Source: Streptomyces tanashiensis (GTDB taxonomy: Bacteria; Actinomycetota; Actinomycetes; Streptomycetales; Streptomycetaceae). Taken from it: a stretch of DNA of 64,000 bases. The DNA lies in the NCBI RefSeq assembly GCF_014648895.1, contig NZ_BMRZ01000009.1:186001-250000 (forward strand), given 5' to 3'. Position 1 is the first letter of the stretch. Each line of letters starts with the position of its first letter. Below, piece after piece: positions 42,060 through 50,136 of the stretch. Position numbers and translations under genes: made by a program. The notes under the pieces were generated by a model, which saw only the letters and a program-made list of their open reading frames with translations, had not been told where the DNA came from and made no database searches.

Positions 42060-43084
42060 GGAGCGACTCCAATCGTGGAAAGTCCGGTGGTCTCGGGAAG
42101 CCCGAGGGCGATGTTCATGCTCTGCACCGCGCCGCCGGCGGTGCCCTTGGTGAGGTTGTCGATGGCGCTGATGGCGATGATCCGGTTCGCGTTGGCGTCG
42201 TACGCGACCTGCACCTGAACGGCGTTGGAACCGTAGACGGACGCCGTGGCCGGCCACTGCCCCTCGGGAAGCAGGTGGACGAAGGGCTCGTCCGCGTAGG
42301 CCTTCGCGTACGCGGCCCGTACGGTCTCGGCGGTGACGCCGGGCTTCGCGGTGGCGGTGCAGGTGGCGAGGATGCCGCGGGGCATCGGGGCCAGGGTGGG
42401 CGTGAAGGAGACGGTGACCCGCTCCCCCGCCGGCCCGCTGAGGTTCTGGATCATCTCGGGCGTGTGGCGGTGGCCGCCTCCGACGCCGTACGGGGACATG
42501 TTGCCCATGACCTCGCTGCCGAGCAGGTGCGGCTTGGCCGCCTTGCCGGCGCCGGAGGTGCCGGAGGCGGCGACGATCACGGCCTCGGGCTCGGCGAGAC
42601 CCTCCGCGTACGCCGGGAAGAGCGCGAGCGAGACGGCGGTCGGGTAGCAGCCGGGGACCGCGACGCGCTTGGACCCCTCCAGGGCGGCGCGGGCACCCGG
42701 CAGTTCGGGGAGGCCGTAGGGCCAGGTCCCGGCGTGCGGGGAGCCGTAGTACGTCTCCCAGTCGGCCGCGTCCTCGAGGCGGAAGTCGGCGCCCATGTCG
42801 ACGACGAGGACGTCGGGCCCGAGCTGCTCGGCGACGGCGGCGGACTGGCCGTGCGGCAGCGCCAGGAAGACCACGTCGTGTCCGGCGAGCTCCTCGGCGG
42901 TGGTGGGCGCGAGGACGCGGTCGGCGAGCGGGAGCAGGTGGGGCTGGAGGGCCCCGAGTCGCTGGCCGGCGTTGGAGTGGCCGGTCAGTGTCCCGATCTC
43001 CACGTGGGGGTGGGCGACGAGGAGACGCAGGAGCTCTCCGCCCGCGTATCCGCTCGCACCCGCCACTGCTACTCGTACCGTCAT
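42056..43084 (-). CDS. argC: N-acetyl-gamma-glutamyl-phosphate reductase
   Basis: A 342-residue NADPH-dependent reductase. It starts VRVAVAGASGYAGGELLRLL and carries the catalytic cysteine in VAVPGCYPTAVSLALFP near residue 148, and HRHTPEMIQ near residue 210. The ATG at 43084 follows GGAGG six bases upstream. It is the first gene of argC-J-B-D-R. The AT-rich region 43101-43140 just upstream is an ARG-box candidate. Confidence 0.96.
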   Translation of the reverse strand: MTVRVAVAGASGYAGGELLRLLVAHPHVEIGTLTGHSNAGQRLGALQPHLLPLADRVLAPTTAEELAGHDVVFLALPHGQSAAVAEQLGPDVLVVDMGADFRLEDAADWETYYGSPHAGTWPYGLPELPGARAALEGSKRVAVPGCYPTAVSLALFPAYAEGLAEPEAVIVAASGTSGAGKAAKPHLLGSEVMGNMSPYGVGGGHRHTPEMIQNLSGPAGERVTVSFTPTLAPMPRGILATCTATAKPGVTAETVRAAYAKAYADEPFVHLLPEGQWPATASVYGSNAVQVQVAYDANANRIIAISAIDNLTKGTAGGAVQSMNIALGLPETTGLSTIGVAP

Positions 43085-43100
43085 CGAAACCCTCCTCATG

Positions 43101-43140
43101 GATGGCATGACTATACGTGTCGCCGAACTTTTATGCAACG
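43101..43140 (-). promoter_or_regulatory. ARG-box-like AT-rich region upstream of argC
   Basis: The region reads GATGGCATGACTATACGTGT then a stretch with TTTTATGCAACG. It lies 17-56 bases before the argC start, holds two ATGC-type half sites and is far more AT-rich than its surroundings. It overlaps the expected argC promoter. Confidence 0.5.
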
Positions 43141-43220
43141 ACGCGGCGACAGGCGGACCCCGGGCCCGGAGCCCGCATATCCGGTCGCCCGCCTCGGTGC
43201 GGCCTGACAAGGTGTCCCCC

Positions 43221-43826
43221 ATGAGCGCCGAGCCCACACCCCCCGGACCGGTCCGCCACCACGACCACGGCACCTGGCTCGTCCAGTTCACCGGGCGGGT
43301 GCTCGTCGTCTGCCCGAGGTGCGGCGGCCGCGCGCTCGTGACGCCCCGGCCCGACCTCCCGGCACCGAAGTACTTCAGCGCCCTGCTCTTCCAGCCCCGC
43401 CGCCTCACCTGCGGCGGCTGCGGCGCGGTGGCCGAGTGGGCCGCCGACCGCCGGGGCGCCGGACTGGTCGGCGCGGTGCCCGGCGGCACCGAGGATCCCT
43501 TCTTCCGGCGGCCGCTCTGGCTCCAGACCCGATGCGCGGGACGGATCCTCTGGGCCTACGACGAGGAACACGTCGACGCGCTCGCCGCCTACGTGGGAGC
43601 GCGGCTGCGCGAGCGCCACGCCTCCCCGACGATGGCGATGTTCGCGCGGCTGCCCGCCTGGATGAAGTCCGCCGACCGCCGCGAGGAGGTACTGGCCGGC
43701 CTGGCGACGCTCCGGAGCCTCGCCGCCCTCTCGGCCCCCGCCGACCGCTCGGACGCGGCCCACGAACGCGGCGACCGCCCCCGCCACCACGGCAGCCTGC
43801 TGTTCCGGGGCGGGCCGTACGAGTAG
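43221..43826 (+). CDS. Zinc-ribbon protein of unknown function
   Basis: A 201-residue protein whose N-terminal half has two CxxC knuckles, VVCPRCGGRALV and LTCGGCGAVAEWA, about 35 residues apart, forming a zinc ribbon. It then has a CAGRILWAYDEEHVDALAAY segment and a helical C-terminal region rich in Arg/Glu. The actinobacterial family is unknown to me; replacement of one domain by a TFIIB-type ribbon would fit an RNA-polymerase or nucleic-acid-binding role, but this is inference. The ATG at 43221 lies in a poor context. It is divergent from argC and shares the ARG-like region. Confidence 0.72.
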   Translation: MSAEPTPPGPVRHHDHGTWLVQFTGRVLVVCPRCGGRALVTPRPDLPAPKYFSALLFQPRRLTCGGCGAVAEWAADRRGAGLVGAVPGGTEDPFFRRPLWLQTRCAGRILWAYDEEHVDALAAYVGARLRERHASPTMAMFARLPAWMKSADRREEVLAGLATLRSLAALSAPADRSDAAHERGDRPRHHGSLLFRGGPYE

Positions 43827-44039
43827 GGGGCGCAGGGCGGTCACGGGTGGCTCGTGGCGTCCGGTGGCCGAGGCGGGGGAACTGCCGCAGGATCGAAGGG
43901 GACCCGGGATGCCGAGCGGCTCCGCGAGGGCGTCATGCGCCTCTCCGTGAGCCCCGCCGCGCGCCCCTCGCGAGCCCCGCCCGCGCGCCGCTCGCGAGCC
44001 CGCCCGTGATCCCCTCGCGAGCCTTCGGGAAGCCACCCT

Positions 44040-44068
44040 TTGCATGACCATGCGAGATGATGCATACT
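44040..44068 (+). promoter_or_regulatory. argG promoter with overlapping ARG-box-like repeats
   Basis: TTGCAT (44040-44045), a 17-base spacer and CATACT (44063-44068) make a good promoter, with the -10 at exactly 12 to 7 bases before the argG ATG at 44075. The spacer and flanks contain three ATGCA-type half sites (TGCATGACCATGC, GATGCATAC), so ArgR would block RNA polymerase directly. Confidence 0.7.
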
Positions 44069-44074
44069 CTTCCC

Positions 44075-45529
44075 ATGTCCAAGGTCCTCACCTCCCTGCC
44101 CGCCGGCGAGCGCGTCGGCATCGCCTTCTCCGGCGGCCTCGACACGTCCGTCGCGGTCGCATGGATGCGCGACAAGGGCGCCATCCCGTGCACCTACACC
44201 GCCGACATCGGCCAGTACGACGAGCCCGACATCGCGTCGGTGCCCGGCCGCGCGAAGACCTACGGTGCCGAGATCGCGCGCCTGGTCGACTGCCGCGCCG
44301 CGCTGGTCGAGGAAGGCCTTGCCGCGCTCACCTGCGGCGCGTTCCACATCCGCTCGGGCGGCCGCGCCTACTTCAACACGACCCCGCTCGGCCGCGCCGT
44401 CACCGGCACCCTGCTGGTCCGGGCGATGCTCGAGGACGACGTCCAGATCTGGGGCGACGGCTCGACCTTCAAGGGCAACGACATCGAGCGGTTCTACCGC
44501 TACGGCCTGCTCGCCAACCCGCACCTGCGGATCTACAAGCCCTGGCTGGACGCGGACTTCGTGACCGAGCTGGGCGGCCGCAAGGAGATGTCGGAGTGGC
44601 TGCTCGCCCATGAGCTGCCCTACCGGGACAGCACCGAGAAGGCGTACTCCACCGACGCCAACATCTGGGGCGCCACGCACGAGGCCAAGACCCTGGAGCA
44701 CCTGGACACGGGCGTCGAGACCGTCGACCCGATCATGGGTGTGAAGTTCTGGGACCCGTCGGTCGAGATCGCCACCGAGGACGTCACGATCGGCTTCGAG
44801 CAGGGCCGCCCGGTGACGATCAACGGCAAGGAGTTCCACTCCGCCGTCGACCTGGTGATGGAGGCCAACGCCATCGGCGGCCGCCACGGCATGGGCATGT
44901 CCGACCAGATCGAGAACCGGATCATCGAGGCCAAGAGCCGCGGCATCTACGAGGCCCCCGGCATGGCGCTGCTGCACGCCGCGTACGAGCGCCTGGTCAA
45001 CGCGATCCACAACGAGGACACCCTCGCCCAGTACCACAACGAGGGCCGGCGCCTCGGCCGCCTCATGTACGAGGGCCGGTGGCTGGACCCGCAGGCCCTC
45101 ATGGTCCGCGAGTCGCTCCAGCGCTGGGTCGGCGCGGCCGTCACCGGCGAGGTCACGCTGCGGCTGCGGCGCGGCGAGGACTACTCGATCCTCGACACCA
45201 CGGGCCCGGCGTTCAGCTACCACCCGGACAAGCTGTCCATGGAGCGCACCGAGGACTCGGCCTTCGGCCCGGTGGACCGGATCGGCCAGCTCACCATGCG
45301 CAACCTCGACATCGCCGACTCGCGCGCCAAGCTGGAGCAGTACGCCGGCCTCGGCCTGATCGGCACCGGCAGCCCGTCCATCGGGGCCGCGCAGGCGGCC
45401 GCGACCGGCCTGATCGGCACCATGACGCAGCTGCCCGAGGGCGGCGCCGAGGCCATCGCCTCCCGCGGCGAGGTCTCGGACGACGAGGAGATGCTGGACC
45501 GGGCCGCGATGGAGTTCGGCACGGACTGA
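44075..45529 (+). CDS. argG: Argininosuccinate synthase, E. coli-like long form
   Basis: An ATP-dependent ligase of 484 residues joining citrulline and aspartate. The PP-loop is IAFSGGLDTSVAVAWM near residue 15; other motifs are TPLGRAVTGTLLVRAM, GDGSTFKGNDIERFYRYG and SDQIENRIIEAKSRGIYEAP. It matches the E. coli subtype rather than the ~400-residue type common in many Streptomyces. The start is ATG at 44075 (leaderless; an in-frame ATG is at 44057 but sits in the promoter). From memory, argG is elsewhere in S. coelicolor, so its place here is notable. Confidence 0.95.
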   Translation: MSKVLTSLPAGERVGIAFSGGLDTSVAVAWMRDKGAIPCTYTADIGQYDEPDIASVPGRAKTYGAEIARLVDCRAALVEEGLAALTCGAFHIRSGGRAYFNTTPLGRAVTGTLLVRAMLEDDVQIWGDGSTFKGNDIERFYRYGLLANPHLRIYKPWLDADFVTELGGRKEMSEWLLAHELPYRDSTEKAYSTDANIWGATHEAKTLEHLDTGVETVDPIMGVKFWDPSVEIATEDVTIGFEQGRPVTINGKEFHSAVDLVMEANAIGGRHGMGMSDQIENRIIEAKSRGIYEAPGMALLHAAYERLVNAIHNEDTLAQYHNEGRRLGRLMYEGRWLDPQALMVRESLQRWVGAAVTGEVTLRLRRGEDYSILDTTGPAFSYHPDKLSMERTEDSAFGPVDRIGQLTMRNLDIADSRAKLEQYAGLGLIGTGSPSIGAAQAAATGLIGTMTQLPEGGAEAIASRGEVSDDEEMLDRAAMEFGTD

Positions 45530-45549
45530 CACACGGCACCCAGCCACGG

Positions 45550-45583
45550 AGGCCGGTTCGACACCTTGGTGTCGGACCGGCCT
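45550..45583 (+). terminator. argG terminator
   Basis: AGGCCGGT-TC-GACACC pairs with the opposite arm around a TTGG loop (one mismatch pair), 20 bases after the argG stop codon, followed by TTT. Confidence 0.8.
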
Positions 45584-45704
45584 TTCCGCTGCCCGGATCC
45601 TCGTACGGCGCTGATCCCCGGAGTCTCCGGGGCGGCGGTCGTTGTCACATCCCGGCGGGCCCCCGCGTCAACGCGGTGACGGAACCGACGAGGAGTGAGG
45701 CGCC

Positions 45705-46535
45705 ATGCACGACGACACGTTTCTGACCGCCCTGACCGGACGTTTCGACGCCCACGAGGAGCAGCTGCGGGCCGTCGCCCTGCGGATCACGGGGTCGCCG
45801 GTGGAGGCCGAGGAGGCGCTCGCCGCGGCTCGGGCCGGGCTCGGGCGGGACGGCGGTGCGACCGTGCGCGCCTGGCTGACGGCGGCCGTGGGCCAGGCCT
45901 GCGTGCGAAGGCTCCAGGGGCGGAGCGACGACGCCGGGGGCCCCGGCGGGGCGTCCGGGCCGGTGGCCGCCGGGCGGGACGAGATCGAGTCGCTGTGGCT
46001 GGCCCTGCTCGTGATGCTGGAGAGGCTCGGCAGTGAGGAGCGGCTCGCCTATGTCCTGCACGACGCGTTCGGGCTGCCGGCGCCCGAGACAGCGCGGATC
46101 ACCGGCGGGTCCCCCGAAGCGGCGGCGCGGCTGGCCCGGCGGGCCCGCGAGTGGATCCGGGGCGGCGGAGCGGTCCGCACCGAGGGCGAGCGGGGACGGC
46201 AGCGTGCGGTGGTGGACCGGTTCCTGGCGGCCGCACGCGCGCGTGACGCCCGCGTCCTGGTGGCCGTGCTCGACCCGGACGTCGTCGCGTACTCCGAGGG
46301 CGGCCCCGTCCACGGGATCGCCGCGGTCGCCGAGACGGCCGCCGCCTTCGCTCGGGGCGCGGACGTGTCCCGGCCGGCGCTGGTCGACGGGGCCGTCGGG
46401 GCGGTCGGGTTCGCCGCCGGGCGACCGGTGTCGGCGTTCGCGGCCACCCTCCGCCGGGACCGGATCGTCACGCTCTCCCTCACCACCGGGGAGGAGGAGG
46501 TACGCGCGCTCGACCTGGCCTTTCCCGACTCCTGA
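45705..46535 (+). CDS. ECF41-type sigma factor with SnoaL-like C-terminal domain
   Basis: A 276-residue sigma factor. Region 2 is short and diverged (ALRITGSPVEAEEALAAAR near residue 25); region 4 is LERLGSEERLAYVLHDAFG with the helix-turn-helix near residue 125. Residues ~165-276 are an NTF2/SnoaL-like domain (VDRFLAAARARDARVLVAVL), typical of ECF41 factors where it controls activity. The ATG at 45705 follows AGGAGTGAGG. The function of the controlled genes is not shown by neighbours. Weakness of region 2 could mean reduced activity. Confidence 0.85.
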   Translation: MHDDTFLTALTGRFDAHEEQLRAVALRITGSPVEAEEALAAARAGLGRDGGATVRAWLTAAVGQACVRRLQGRSDDAGGPGGASGPVAAGRDEIESLWLALLVMLERLGSEERLAYVLHDAFGLPAPETARITGGSPEAAARLARRAREWIRGGGAVRTEGERGRQRAVVDRFLAAARARDARVLVAVLDPDVVAYSEGGPVHGIAAVAETAAAFARGADVSRPALVDGAVGAVGFAAGRPVSAFAATLRRDRIVTLSLTTGEEEVRALDLAFPDS

Positions 46536-46581
46536 GGGGCCGGCCGGGAGAAATCCCGGTGCGCCCGCCGCCGAGCTTCGT

Positions 46582-46587
46582 TAGCCT
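46582..46587 (+). promoter_or_regulatory. -10 hexamer of leaderless uORF
   Basis: TAGCCT lies exactly 12 to 7 bases upstream of the ATG at 46594. The -35 is weak. Confidence 0.6.
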
Positions 46588-46593
46588 CGACGG

Positions 46594-46617
46594 CATGTCT
46601 ACGCCCCGAATCTCCTA
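46594..46617 (+). CDS. Seven-codon upstream ORF (MSTPRIS) of the ABC-F gene
   Basis: ATG at 46594, Ser-Thr-Pro-Arg-Ile-Ser, TAG at 46615. The ATG has a TAGCCT hexamer exactly at the leaderless -10 position and no ribosome binding site. An inverted repeat follows the stop at 46621-46653, then the ABC-F start at 46677 with its own GGAG. The arrangement resembles ribosome-mediated attenuation known for some ABC-F resistance genes, where a stalled ribosome on a short ORF changes downstream RNA folding. The regulatory claim here is inference. Confidence 0.6.
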
Positions 46618-46620
46618 GCC

Positions 46621-46653
46621 GAGGACCCGCACTCACGCCACCCGTGTGTCCTC
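46621..46653 (+). promoter_or_regulatory. Attenuator-like hairpin ahead of the ABC-F gene
   Basis: GAGGAC pairs with GTCCTC, and the inner GCAC pairs with GTGT, with a two-base CC bulge. It starts three bases after the uORF stop and ends 23 bases before the ABC-F start, so a ribosome on the uORF would affect its folding. Confidence 0.55.
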
Positions 46654-46676
46654 AAGCCTGTTCGGAGCGTTATCCC

Positions 46677-48275
46677 ATGATCACCGTTCGTGGTGCCGAC
46701 GTGCGCGTCGGCGCCCGGCTCCTGCTGTCCGGCGTCTCCTTCCACGTCGCCCCCGGCGACCGCATCGGCCTGGTCGGCCGCAACGGCGCCGGCAAGACCA
46801 CCCTCCTCGACACCCTGGCCGGGCTCCGCGCCCCAGCCGCCGGCACCGTCACCCGTACCGGATCCCTCGGCCATCTCGCCCAGGATTCTCGGGCCGCCGA
46901 CCCCGCCGTGACCGTCACCGACCGGATCCTCTCCGCGCGCGGCCTCGACCGGGCGGTCCGGCGGCTCGCGGAGGCCGCCCGCCGGCTCGGCGAGGCGCCC
47001 GACGCACGGGCGCTCGCCGCGTACGCCGAGGCCGAGGCCGCCTTCGAAGCGGGCGGCGGGTACGCGGCGGAGGCGGAGGCCGCCCGGGTCGCCGCCGGAC
47101 TCGGTCTGCCCCACGAGCTCATGGACCGGCCCGTCGGCCGCCTGTCCGGCGGCCAGAAGCGCCGGGTCGAGCTGGCCCGGATCCTCTTCGCCGGTCACGG
47201 GCGGGACGGCACGCTGCTGCTCGACGAGCCGACCAACCACCTGGACGCCGACTCGGTCGGCTGGCTGCGCGGCCATCTCGCCGGCCACCGCGGCGGACTC
47301 GTGCTGATCAGCCACGACCTGCGGCTGATCGCCGACACCGTGAACCGGGTCTTCCACCTCGATCCGCGGCGTGCCGCGCTGGACGTCCACAACACCGGCT
47401 GGGACGCGTACCTCGCCCAGCGGGACGCCGACGAGCGGCGCCGGGTGCGCGAGCGCGCCAACGCGGAGCGGAAGGCGGCCGCCCTGCACGCGCAGGCGGA
47501 CCGCATGAAGTCCCGGGTGGCGACGGCGACGACGGCCCGCAGCATGGCGCGCCGGGCCGACCGGATGCTCGCCGGGCTCGACCCGGAGCGGCAGGCCGAG
47601 CGGGTCGCCCGCATCCGGCTGCCCGAGCCCGCCCCCTGTGGCCGGACGCCGCTGGGCGCGGTCTCGCTCACCAAGGCGTACGGGCGGCGGCCGGTGCTCG
47701 ACGGGGTGGATCTGGCCGTGGACCGGGGCAGCCGGCTGATCGTCCTCGGGCTCAACGGGGCAGGCAAGACGACCCTGTTGCGGCTCCTCGCCGGCCAGGA
47801 GGCTCCCGACGCGGGCCGGGTGGTGCGCGGGCACGGGCTGCGGCTCGGCTACTTCGCCCAGGAGCACGAGACGCTGGACCCGGAGCGTACGGTGCGGGAG
47901 AACCTCGCGGCGGCGGCTCCGCACCTGACGGACGGTGAGGTACGGACGGTGCTCGGCGCGTTCCTTTTCCGGGGCGACGACGCCGACAAGCGGGCCGGGG
48001 TGCTGTCCGGCGGCGAGAAGACACGGCTCGCCCTGGCCGCCCTGGTCCACTCCGGTGCGAACGTGCTGCTCCTGGACGAGCCCACCAACAACCTGGACCC
48101 CGCGTCGCGCGACGAGGTGCTGGCGGCCGTGGGCACCTATCCGGGCGCGATCGTGATGGTCACGCACGACGAGGGCGCGGTCGACGCGCTGCGCCCGGAG
48201 CGGGTCCTGCTGCTCCCGGACGCGGACGAGGACCTGTGGAGCGCGGAGTACCGGGAGCTGGTCGCCCTGGTGTGA
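46677..48275 (+). CDS. ABC-F family ATPase (ribosome-protection type candidate)
   Basis: A 532-residue cytoplasmic protein with two ATPase domains and no membrane segment, so not a transporter. Domain 1 (about 1-240) has VGRNGAGKTTLLDT and LSGGQKRRVELARI; domain 2 (about 325-532) has LGLNGAGKTTLLRLLAG and LSGGEKTRLALAAL. The linker (about 245-325) is Arg-rich and helical. ABC-F proteins bind the ribosomal E site and can dislodge antibiotics; this one resembles the self-protection type, but the drug is unknown. The ATG at 46677 has GGAG nine bases upstream. Its uORF and hairpin support drug-inducible control. Confidence 0.88.
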   Translation: MITVRGADVRVGARLLLSGVSFHVAPGDRIGLVGRNGAGKTTLLDTLAGLRAPAAGTVTRTGSLGHLAQDSRAADPAVTVTDRILSARGLDRAVRRLAEAARRLGEAPDARALAAYAEAEAAFEAGGGYAAEAEAARVAAGLGLPHELMDRPVGRLSGGQKRRVELARILFAGHGRDGTLLLDEPTNHLDADSVGWLRGHLAGHRGGLVLISHDLRLIADTVNRVFHLDPRRAALDVHNTGWDAYLAQRDADERRRVRERANAERKAAALHAQADRMKSRVATATTARSMARRADRMLAGLDPERQAERVARIRLPEPAPCGRTPLGAVSLTKAYGRRPVLDGVDLAVDRGSRLIVLGLNGAGKTTLLRLLAGQEAPDAGRVVRGHGLRLGYFAQEHETLDPERTVRENLAAAAPHLTDGEVRTVLGAFLFRGDDADKRAGVLSGGEKTRLALAALVHSGANVLLLDEPTNNLDPASRDEVLAAVGTYPGAIVMVTHDEGAVDALRPERVLLLPDADEDLWSAEYRELVALV

Positions 48276-48438
48276 GGCCGCGCCCGCGCCGGACGTCGAA
48301 GGGGCCGAGCGGGCGGCCGTTCGTCCTGGGGCGCTCCGGGAGGAGGGCCGGCGGGGCCGTGGACCCTGACCCTCGCGTCAGGGTCGACTCCGTGACGGGA
48401 GAGGGGGATCCCGGAGGACGGCCGCTGCCGGGCGGTTC

Positions 48439-48444
48439 TAGCCT
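48439..48444 (+). promoter_or_regulatory. -10 hexamer of a leaderless VOC gene
   Basis: TAGCCT lies exactly 12 to 7 bases before the ATG at 48451, with no Shine-Dalgarno sequence. Confidence 0.55.
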
Positions 48445-48450
48445 GGGGGC

Positions 48451-48855
48451 ATGATCATCGATGCGCAGACCCGGGTACGGGTCGCCCGCCCTTCGCGGGA
48501 CCTCGCCGCCGCCGAGCGGTTCTACGTGGACGGGCTCGGCCTCGACGTGCAGTGGCGGAGCACCGAGCGGGTGCCCGGGGAGCACGACCTGCTCATGGTC
48601 GGGCCCGCGGACGGCAGCTGGCACTTCGAGCTGACCCATGACCCCGAGCACCCGCTGGAGCCCACCCCGACCGTCGACGACCTGTTCGTCGTCTACCTCG
48701 GCACGCCCGTCGAGGAGGAGCAGGTGGAGCGGCTGCTGGCCGCCGGCGGGACCCGGGTGCCCGCCCACAACCCGTACTGGGACGAGTACGGCGTCACCGT
48801 CGCCGACCCCGACGGGTACCGGCTGGTGCTGTGCTCGCGGTCCTGGAGCAGATGA
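48451..48855 (+). CDS. VOC (glyoxalase/bleomycin resistance/extradiol) family protein
   Basis: A 134-residue protein with two beta-alpha-beta-beta-beta modules. It begins TRVRVARPSRDLAAAERFYV and ends WDEYGVTVADPDGYRLVLCS, the usual metal-side strand of VOC proteins. The substrate is unknown. The ATG at 48451 has no ribosome binding site, but TAGCCT lies 12 to 7 bases upstream, the same hexamer as ahead of the ABC-F uORF. The gene is in the same direction as the ABC-F gene but 175 bases away. Confidence 0.88.
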   Translation: MIIDAQTRVRVARPSRDLAAAERFYVDGLGLDVQWRSTERVPGEHDLLMVGPADGSWHFELTHDPEHPLEPTPTVDDLFVVYLGTPVEEEQVERLLAAGGTRVPAHNPYWDEYGVTVADPDGYRLVLCSRSWSR

Positions 48856-48910
48856 ACCGCGAGGGGGACCCGGGGGTGCCCGGCCCGTCAGGCGGGCACC
48901 CCCGGCGCAC

Positions 48911-50074
48911 CTAGGCCTTGCGCACCGCGCGCAGCACCACGAACTTCGCGTCGCTCGCGACGAGTTCGCTGTTGCCGAAGATCCGGCGGAGCGTGACGTG
49001 GTAGCCGAGGTGGCGGTTGCCGATGACCCACAGTTCGCCGCCGGGCCGGAGCGCGCGCCGCGCGTCCGCGAACATGCGGCGGGCGGTGCGGTCGGTGGTG
49101 GCCTGGTGGCTGTGGAACGGCGGGTTGCAGAGGACGAGGTCCATCGAGCCGGAGGCCGACTCGGCGAGCCCGTCCCCGACGAGGAACTCGGCCTTGCGGC
49201 CCGCGCCCAGGTGGGCCCGGAAGTTCTCCTCGGCCGAGGCGACCGCCGGGTACGACTCGTCGGTGAAGACCAGCTCCGCCTCGGGTTCGTGGAGGGCGAT
49301 GGCGATGCCGACGACGCCGTTGCCGCAGCCGAGGTCGGCGACCCGGGCTCCGCCGAGCCCGCCGGGCAGGTTCGCGAGGAAGAAGCGGGTGCCGATGTCG
49401 AGCCGGTCGGCGCAGAAGACCCCGGCGTGGTTGGTGACGGTCAGTCCGGGGAGACCGGGCGCGGGGGTGTCGGCCGGCAGGGCGTAGCGGTGGGGCCACG
49501 GGTTCGGCCCGGGCGTGAGGGCCGGGTCGGGGGTGGTGTGGATGAGCCGGGCCTTCTTGACCGCGAGCGAGGTGCGGGTGGGGCCGAGGATCCGCTCGAA
49601 GAGCCTGAGCGTGGAGGTGTGGATCTCCTTGACCATGCCCGTGCCGACGATCACGGTGTCCTCGTGCACGGCGGGCGCGAGCCGGTGCAGCTGGTCCTCC
49701 AGGAGCGCGAGGCTCTTGGGGACGCGGACGAGGAGCACGTCGACGCGCTCGGGCGGCGGGTCCTGGGTGGTGAGCAGCCGGACGGCGTCCGGGGCGGCCC
49801 CGGCGCGCGCGAGGTTGGCCCGGGTCGCCCGCACGCCGAGGTACGAGTCGGAGATCTGGACGAGTTCGCGGGGGCCCGCGGCCTGCAGCGCGGTGACGAG
49901 CGCTCCCCAGCGGTCGCCGACGACGGCGACGCTGCCGGAGAGGTCGGTCCCGGCCTCGGCGAGGTGCCCGAGAAGGTACTCGTCGGACGCGTCCCAGGCG
50001 CGCAGCTGGTCGCGCGGGTCCTCGGGGAAGCGGGTCAGCGTGAAGGCGCCCCATGACGTGCTCAAACGGTTCAT
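48911..50074 (-). CDS. RlmG-like rRNA (guanine-N2) methyltransferase
   Basis: A 387-residue protein with the two-domain layout of RlmG/RsmC methyltransferases. An N-terminal non-catalytic MTS-like half has VGDRWGALVTALQA. The C-terminal half has VADLGCGNGVVGIAIAL for SAM and the catalytic NPPF motif in LVLCNPPFHSHQATTD. Likely target is G1835-type N2 methylation of 23S rRNA, though RsmC-type 16S methylation cannot be excluded. The ATG at 50074 has TAGCCT 15 to 10 bases upstream, so a very short leader. Confidence 0.85.
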   Translation of the reverse strand: MNRLSTSWGAFTLTRFPEDPRDQLRAWDASDEYLLGHLAEAGTDLSGSVAVVGDRWGALVTALQAAGPRELVQISDSYLGVRATRANLARAGAAPDAVRLLTTQDPPPERVDVLLVRVPKSLALLEDQLHRLAPAVHEDTVIVGTGMVKEIHTSTLRLFERILGPTRTSLAVKKARLIHTTPDPALTPGPNPWPHRYALPADTPAPGLPGLTVTNHAGVFCADRLDIGTRFFLANLPGGLGGARVADLGCGNGVVGIAIALHEPEAELVFTDESYPAVASAEENFRAHLGAGRKAEFLVGDGLAESASGSMDLVLCNPPFHSHQATTDRTARRMFADARRALRPGGELWVIGNRHLGYHVTLRRIFGNSELVASDAKFVVLRAVRKA

Positions 50075-50136
50075 CGTGCTCTCAGGCTAGCCGGTCGGGG
50101 GCCCGGTTCCCCACCTTCGCGCGCGGCCGGGTGCCG

